Source of the DNA: Pisolithus tinctorius
Taxonomy: Eukaryota > Basidiomycota > Agaricomycetes > Boletales > Pisolithaceae
Length of the DNA stretch: 64,000 bases
Direction: 5' to 3'
Assembly (NCBI GenBank): GCA_024663395.1
Contig: JANFAH010000002.1
Location: forward strand, 5,146,001 to 5,210,000
Below are positions 57,447 through 64,000 of the stretch, in pieces. The notes under the pieces are model-generated. The model saw nothing but the letters and a program-made list of their open reading frames with translations, was not told where the DNA came from and did not search any database. Each line of letters begins with the position of its first letter. The stretch's first letter is position 1. Made by a program: the position numbers and the translations under genes.

Positions 57447-59589
57447 TTTGGCCCTGAAGTTTTGGTACGATAGAGCATGACTCAGCGAGGAGTGCCTTAG
57501 GGTACGACTCCTGCTGTAATTGACTTAGGATCACCATCAAGACTAAGGCAGGGCAAGGTGGAGAATCGGCATAAAGTCCGACATGTTTTCGTGGACAAAG
57601 GAGTTGGTGTCTGATACCAAATCGCTCTATGGTTGTATCTGCCAACTACGGTACTTGAGTAATTGTGATCTTGCTGCGCTATTCCTAACAGACTGCACCG
57701 GTTTAGGTCTTAGTTCACCCCAGTGAGGATGCTCTTGAATATTGACTACCGGGACGTACCAAGGAGACATTGGCCATAACACATTGAGTGGGTCGAAGTG
57801 GGTTAAATCGCCCTTCTCGAGGCAGAAGTCTTGAATTACAAACAACATGACGATGATCCAAAGCAGGGATGGAAGTAAGAACCAAGAATTTCGTCCCTTG
57901 GGCTGGCATTCTCGACTCTGCGTGCCAGATCTCAGGTGGTGTTGGGGTTTCAGTTTCTCGGGATTTCACTAATCGCATGAAACGTTATATGTCAACCTCA
58001 TATATTTTTTCCGGATCTACCCTCCAACATACCTCCTTCGACAATGCCGATATCATCTGCTGGTGCTGAATTGTGAAACATTCCATTGCATTGTAATGCC
58101 CTTGCTGTACGGACAAGTTTCGGTGGACTGCACCATGATATAGCTGAATAATCGGTCTGCTGACGAGAACGTACGGAGGACTCTTAACCGTTGACCATGT
58201 CGAATTTTCCTCACCATCCTCGCAGTAAAGATGATACCTGGGCAATTCATTAATGTGGACAGACCTCACACGGGGGATGGATACTGCAGTCTATGAGTTC
58301 TAAATCTGGTAAACGCCATTCCATATACCAATGTTCTCCATGCTCTTGGGTCGGCGCCACTGCCCGTCCACGCTCTTCATGCCAGCATCACCCTTCATAT
58401 TCACCCAAACCACTTAGGCGAGCGCCTAAGCTTAGCCATAACAAGGCAACTCGTAGTCCAACAGCATTGCATCAACATCCAGCGATGGGACTTCCGTCTT
58501 GCACAGTAGACTGCTCCGGCTGTCACGAACGACATGAATTCTTTGTCTACCGCACAACGTCTTGTTGGCTCGGAGTGGTTGGGTTAGCGGAAACCAGAAC
58601 TTCAGAGATCTCCGGAGGGAGAGACGGTGGTGTGAGCGGACATTCCTTCCCAAGAAGAGCTTCAGCATGCCCAGATCCCTGGTAATGATTGCTGCAACGG
58701 CATCATCTGGCTCCTTCGCTGGGCTAGGATGGGGCAAGGGCGACCGTGATAGCGAATCAAAGCCGTCTGAAGGAGAACCCGCACATCCGTGCTTACATCA
58801 CGCTTTTCTAGACCAAAGTTGACGGTGAGCAAATTACAACGTGAGGTGGAGAGGGTCGCACTGCTTGGAATTGATCTCCTGAATTGAAGGTCGTCAGAGG
58901 ACCTGAAACGGTGCTGCCTGTCAAAATGCATCTTTTCTGAGGATTTGGGGCATTGGTGGGCCAAATCTGCTCACAGGTGCACTAGGTCAACCCAGTTTGA
59001 CACATTTTCAGATGGCAGGATGGGGATGAGTTAGAGCGATCGTTGCGAAAGGTTGGCCCAGTTACGACTTCGAGAAAAGGAGGGACGTACAACACACCTA
59101 ACCAGTTGTCGCAGAAGTGGGAAACCTTCCACCCTGGGAGATATTCCTGTTGAGTATCTAATTGCAGCCAGACCAGACCCTCGACAGGAGCTTCTCGATG
59201 TTTAGTTCTAAATTATGTTCTGATGGACGAATGGAACTGCATTACATCTGGAAGGTGGCTCCTGGGAGTCCTGGGTTAATAGGGTTCCAGCTTTGGTTTA
59301 GTCGTCATACCTACCACGCATTAACGTACTATGAAAACGAGTTTTTACATAATTAGGTCCGGAGACTCGAGTCAGAATCAGTGGACGACACTCGCAACTT
59401 CCAGTCACGTGATGCTTACCCGAGTTAAGTCCGGAAGTCTGGATAAGGCTTTGTGAGATCACTGACGCCGCCCACTATGGATGTCCTAATTAAGAATCAT
59501 CTATAAGAGTATATGTTCAATGTACCAAACGTCTGTATCCCCATGCCAGAAAATAGTGACACATTTAAACACCCTACAGTACATAAAAA
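57447..59589. other. Stretch with no supported gene
   Basis: Minus-strand frames at 57645-57447 (LVLMVILSQLQQESYPKALL), 57978-57715 and 58269-57985 (HQQMISALSKEVCWRVDPEK) have a protein-like composition and could be exons of a decayed gene upstream of the F-box gene, but no domain is recognised and no consistent splicing was found. From 58.7 to 59.6 kb nothing is seen. Confidence 0.3.
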
Positions 59590-60664
59590 TCAGGCCCCCA
59601 ATGCATGCCTTGCAACTCGTTCAACATCTCTCATAGTGTCCAACATATGATTGTAGGCTACAGCGAACGCATGCATTTCCTGTGGGATGAAAGGGTTAGC
59701 ATGCAGTTCACAATAGTAGTAGACTCCCACCAGTGACACGGCATCCACGATGATCTTGCCTGTGGTAGGATCAGCCAAAGAACTCTTTGGCATCAGTCAG
59801 TGGCCATGTGAGTGTATCACCTCAGTTTGGATGCACAAGAGGGATAGGAACAGCAGGTGGAATATAATGTTCTTGGCGCTTTGCAGATGTCGAGGACTCG
59901 GCTTCCAACATCTGGTAATTCAGTATGGTCAGTTATCATATTTACTTCCATCATAGATTTTGCATTGAATTACCATAGGGGAAGAAGGATAATAACTCCA
60001 TAGTTGTTGCAAGAGCAGTAGTGTCTGCGGATCTTCTTGCTTAGGCTAAACCAGTCAATAATCACGAACTTTCACTAGAAGTGGGAAGCGCCGGATCAAC
60101 CTACAACTGTGTATTGCATTTCGAGGGTAGCACAATCGGTGGGATGGGTAGATGGTATCGACAGGTCTTCCTCTTTCTACGGAAGATTGTTCAGCGTTCT
60201 GCGTTTGCCTTGGAACCTCTTTGACTCGCCATATGGAAGAGAGGGCTGGAGGGAAGGTTTGCTGGAGATTGAAAGCCCTCCTGCTTCTGTTGAAATTTCG
60301 TGAATCACTGGGATAAAGCAACTGGAGTCGACTCACTACAGAGAAAGGAATATTGGGAATTGTGGGGTGCACAGGGTATCCGACATTCCCTGAAAATACC
60401 AAAGCGTCGAAAGCTTCGAGCTGCTGAAAATAATTAGTGGTTAAAAAGGATATCGCTGAGTCTTACAACAGGGGAAGAGGTTTCGGGGGGCGAATCGAAG
60501 TCCTCTGGATTGTCATAGCCCTGAAGAGGGACGACCATAGAAATACAAGGTTGGCAATCTGAGTACGATGATTGATGATCTTCTTGCTTCGAGCAAGGAC
60601 GCCGCGATCGAAGGTCATAGGGCGCAGTTTTGCGAGAGACATGAGTGGTACGAGCATGGCCCAT
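59590..60664 (-). CDS. Small unknown protein with a YDLRSR motif
   Basis: From the ATG at 60664 the protein begins MGHARTTHVSRKTAPYDLRSR, continues to DFDSPPETSSPVV, and splices across a 43-bp intron to QLEAFDALVFSGNVGYPVHP. Further exons are likely near 60305-60240 and 60160-60080, and a terminal exon at about 59775-59590 encodes DAVSLVGVYYYCELHANPF and ends ERVARHALGA. I recognise no domain. The gene at 63565 opens in a similar way (SMSRKGVRHYSPYNLRSRG), so the two may be distant paralogs. Confidence 0.4.
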
Positions 60665-63564
60665 TGTAGGTGAGGGATGCAGACATCATCCCCTCGCAGG
60701 CATGATGGCATTTATACAGTACTCGGCAAAGAGAGACAAAGCACAGTCTTTGTGGTCCTCTACAAAGAGATGCAATAAAGAAAGCTGGACGTCTGGATCC
60801 TACGCATGATTATGTAACACGTGTAGCATCATAACACTTGAAATCTACGGTTCCTATCTATTCCGATCCTTGAATGCGGCGGTGTGTTTCTTATAGCTAG
60901 GTTACCGCTCACACATTTCCTTATCTCCCATGATAGGTAAATGTTTGTATCTTCGTTTCATCTATCTTATGGAGTTTGGGTTGAAGTCATGCACATCCAG
61001 ATCTATGACTGCGTCAACTCAACTTGTTCATAACCAAATGTATATGTACCGTCTCCCACCAACGTTAATTGAAGAAGCTTGGAACTTTACCAACTACTGT
61101 GAGAGTGCGGGCTTTTCGGTCAAAGAAAGTGGGTCCAGAAATCCTAAGTCGACCCTCCGTCACTGACTCACATTGCCCGATGTTTGGCTTGTTGTAACCT
61201 TTGCACCAACGGTCTTTGGTTTCCCTCTCTCGCCCCTCTGCCCGTGTTTCGCACACTTCCCGGTTGGTTGCTCATGACGCATTCCTGGTGTCTACAAAGA
61301 TATAATCAGATTTGGATCGCGGCCAGCTGTTCCTGTTCTGATATCAGGTCAGGTCATGCGTTTCGTATCCGAGAGACATTGAAGATCTCAGGCTCTTCTT
61401 GAGTATGGGCAACTAATTAGCAGCATTTTCCCCTATCCATTTATCCCTCTGCTGACTCGGCACGACTCTCCCTTGAGCACAGGGTATTCTGATATGGATT
61501 AAACGCTCTCCACTGATCTTCCTCGTCCCATCTGTTACTTGTTTGTCGACCAGACTCATGTACGTATTGTCACACTGCAGTTCCTACCCTCGCATTTTGC
61601 TTCATTTCCCAGCGTGTTATTCCTGCAACGTCTGTGTTTTGGCCCGACCTACACACCGCCAACATCAACACTGCCAATGACATCGCCACCGCACATCCTA
61701 AGGATACCCGAGGCATTTTGATTGATTGTATGCACAACTTTGGATTAGGGATGATCAGTGATGCATTGACGGTTGTTTACACCGCTAGTTGCCCATTACA
61801 CTCGTAGATAATTATATTAGCAGCGGTAATCATACAGTCCAAGGTTGTGAAGGTACAAGGAAGCGATGCAACGGTGTTATAGTGCAGTTCCGCGCTCGGA
61901 ACTGGCTCAAATCTCTGCAGTGTATTTGTCATAATATCCCGCAATCTGAAATGTGGAGCAATGGATCAGAGTGCATCACGAAAGAAAGATGGAAGATAAT
62001 GTACTAACCTTCTTGTTGAATGCACGATTCCGCTCGTTGACATATGTGATGTCGCACTCTTCCTCATTGTGCTCTTGCGAGAAAGGTTAGCCTTCTTGTC
62101 GACACTGTCAAACGAGTTGTAGGTACACTCGTCACAAGGGCATAGCGGGGTAAAAACCGAAACCGACTTCGCCTGTTCCTCGGGACTCGTTTCGATGCTA
62201 CCGTACATAACCCATGTAATAATGGGTATTTTGCCAAGAAACGGGCCCAAATTCGCTAGGCCAGTGATGACTTGTGGCGTGGAGTGCGGTCACATGAATT
62301 TGCAGGTGGCGATGCCGTGGGAATTTCCCGAAGGAGCAATCCCGCCACTAGGTGGGAGGGGCGGGGGAGGGGGTTGAGCGTTCGAGCGGGCCCTGTGGGG
62401 CATTACGGCCTCGTGAATTGGGCGGGATGACTGGGGAGGGTGCCGACGAACTGTGTTCACGTCCTGCCTATGTTTATCTATTTTATCTGCCCTCCTAGCT
62501 AGTGCAAAGTGGTGCAAAGTGACTGTGTTAAAAATTATGCAGGGGTAGTACAAAAAGTTGCGCAGGAGCAGTACTGCAAAAGTCGCGCAATCAGCTGTTT
62601 TATTTTTGTTTGTTTAATGTTACAGATGCAGCGTCATAGGTTAGGGTTAGATAGCCCACAATCGGCCTGTGACATCGACAAAAATCTTATGTGACACTTT
62701 TGACGATTGAACAAAAAAGGCAATCACTACAAGTTCCACGCTTGTCAGTTTTTGACGATTTGCCTGAAGGCCTGTGACATCGACAAAATCTTTTTTGACG
62801 ATTGAACAAAAAAGGCAATTGCTGCACATTCATGTTTTCAATGATCTCACTCATTTCTCTGCAGATTCACGAAGTTCAAGGTCTCAGGAGTTGTTTACTA
62901 GTGCCAGAATATGTGTGTAATTGGGAAAAACCAAAAAATGCTAGGAAGTAGTAGATTTTGCAAAACTGCTGACTGCGTTGTGCGGGATAGTGTTCCGAAT
63001 CGAAGCGAGCAGGCTAACACCCACGTGTCAGACGGTCGTCTTTCATTCTTATTTCAACTACTTATCCGGAGGCTCGGACCCCTCCCCCTGCAAGGGCTTG
63101 TCACCACAATGCAAGGAAGTATAACCATTCCTGTCCTCTTTCAATCCAAGTTCAAGGCCTTCATGAAGCCGAGCGGCTATCTCCGCGAGGTCACTTGCTT
63201 GGGAGTTCGAACGGGCCCTCCAACATGCCACTGTGACGTTGAGCTGATGCCCAAACCAATGGTAAGAGCTGGACAAAGAGTCAGTACCTTAGCCGTGTTC
63301 ACAAAGGTATCTGTACTCGTGCAAGACAATCAAGTAACTCATTGAGTGGATGATGTTGATTTATAGCTACCGATCGTCCGCTGATAGCTGCTGCAGGGCC
63401 TCATGGCTTGCAACACCACTCATTCTTTTGCTAATGAAAAAGCACGCAGAGTGCCACTACCACTATTCCTTTGTGCATCAAAGACCAGTTCGCTGGCTAT
63501 ATAATGAGATCGTTGCATGGAGAACATTTCAATGCTCGAATCCCCTCTCGAGATTCTTTGCACA
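60665..63564. other. Stretch with no supported gene; one short direct repeat
   Basis: About 2.9 kb of short unrelated frames. It includes a G-rich run (62351-62376) and the direct repeat at 62662-62822. The minus strand near 63190-63090 reads SQASDLAEIAARLHEGLELG, weakly like a CHAT-associated TPR unit, but the match is too short to call. Confidence 0.4.
62662..62822. repeat. Direct repeat, two units about 108 bp apart
   Basis: GGCCTGTGACATCGACAAAA and TTTGACGATTGAACAAAAAAGGCAAT occur in the same order at about 62662-62722 and 62769-62822. The first unit has an extra GTGACAC between the two strings. Non-coding, function unknown. Confidence 0.8.
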
Positions 63565-64000
63565 ATGTCCCCTATCACGCGCTCCATGTCTCGTAAAGGC
63601 GTCAGACACTATTCCCCATACAATCTACGATCTCGTGGTTCCCGCCAAATGTTCGAGGCTCTACCTACCCCTTTGAGGACCCCTACCCGCCCTCGCAACT
63701 CCACTGGCTCTCGGCCAGGTGAACCGTTCCCTGCCGCTGATCTTGACGTGCGTGGGGGTGCCTCTATGTATGACATTGTGCACCAAGCGGTACTCGATGG
63801 TATTCCACTGGTCCATACTTTGTTTGCACTACTTTTCATGAAAACCAATTCCTGCAGGTCAATATCTACTACTCTATCATACTCGCATTTGCTCGCGATT
63901 GCATGGAAACGGCTGACACTGTGTACATTGAACAGCAGCGAACGTGAGTACCCCCCCTGTTATACTTGAGGAATTCCTGTGTTCATTCAGGGCAACTGCA
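63565..64000 (+). CDS. Unknown protein with a YNLRSR motif, cut by the window edge
   Basis: Starting at the ATG at 63565, the protein begins MSPITRSMSRKGVRHYSPYN, followed by LRSRGSRQMFEALPTPLRTP, a Pro/Arg-rich part, and ASMYDIVHQAVLDGIPLVHT. A likely intron with acceptor at CTGCAG (63852-63857) leads to NIYYSIILAFARDCMETADT and a GTGAGT donor at 63942. An upstream ATG (63517) is in frame. The 3' end is outside the window. No domain is recognised; the opening resembles the minus-strand gene at 59590-60664. Confidence 0.42.

Noticed and set aside
1..64000. CRISPR arrays, bacterial operons, rRNA genes
   Set aside because: No regularly spaced short repeats of that kind and no rRNA-like sequence; gene structure is clearly fungal.

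Overview
The window is nuclear DNA of a basidiomycete fungus, most likely an agaricomycete mushroom; I cannot name the genus. Evidence: genes split by many 45-60 nt GT-AG introns, gene families typical of Agaricomycetes (a DUF6534 membrane protein, a long F-box protein, TPR repeats of the CHAT-associated type, Tnp2-type transposases), and a very high load of transposons and gene relics. Introns were placed by hand by joining conserved blocks in frame, so exon ends are predictions.

Layout. 1-1.8 kb: convergent pair of a PIF/Harbinger transposase (cut by the window edge) and its Myb/SANT-like partner. 1.9-7.4 kb: tandem duplication of a unit made of a non-genic flank plus a membrane-anchored alpha/beta-hydrolase gene. 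9.3-15.2 kb: the most gene-like stretch, with a 12-exon DUF6534 protein, an allantoate-type MFS transporter and a DapA-family aldolase, all on the minus strand. 15.7-22.3 kb: a convergent pair of an unknown coiled-coil protein and a full-length Tnp2 (CACTA-like) transposase. 22.4-28.1 kb: a small unknown gene, a duplicated non-coding block and a long gene with a PD-(D/E)XK-like motif that carries an internal stop and a duplicated 3' end. 28.1-38 kb: AT-rich island, unknown multi-copy families, a TPR relic and several tandem duplications, including a 72-bp x4 coding minisatellite. 38-41.8 kb: a broken GYF-domain (Smy2-like) gene. 42.4-43.1 kb: a small RING-finger gene. 43.3-53.15 kb: a second Tnp2 transposase gene split by a complete 5.18-kb Ty1/copia LTR retrotransposon with identical AAAAC target-site duplications. 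53.5-64 kb: a SYF2 relic, an F-box gene, two short unknown genes with a YxLRSR motif, and much sequence in which I see no gene.

Biologically, host genes (hydrolases, DUF6534, MFS, aldolase, RING, F-box) sit among mobile elements and decaying copies. Three independent in-frame TGA codons (GYF gene, SYF2 relic, copia gag-pol) stand where the surrounding motif or frame suggests CGA, as expected from C-to-T change at CpG. The copia element is fairly young: its LTRs differ by five transitions and one A-run length change over 340 bp, and removing it with one target duplication leaves the Tnp2 frame open. Its primer-binding site matches the anticodon arm, not the 3' end, of initiator tRNA-Met, implying half-tRNA priming.
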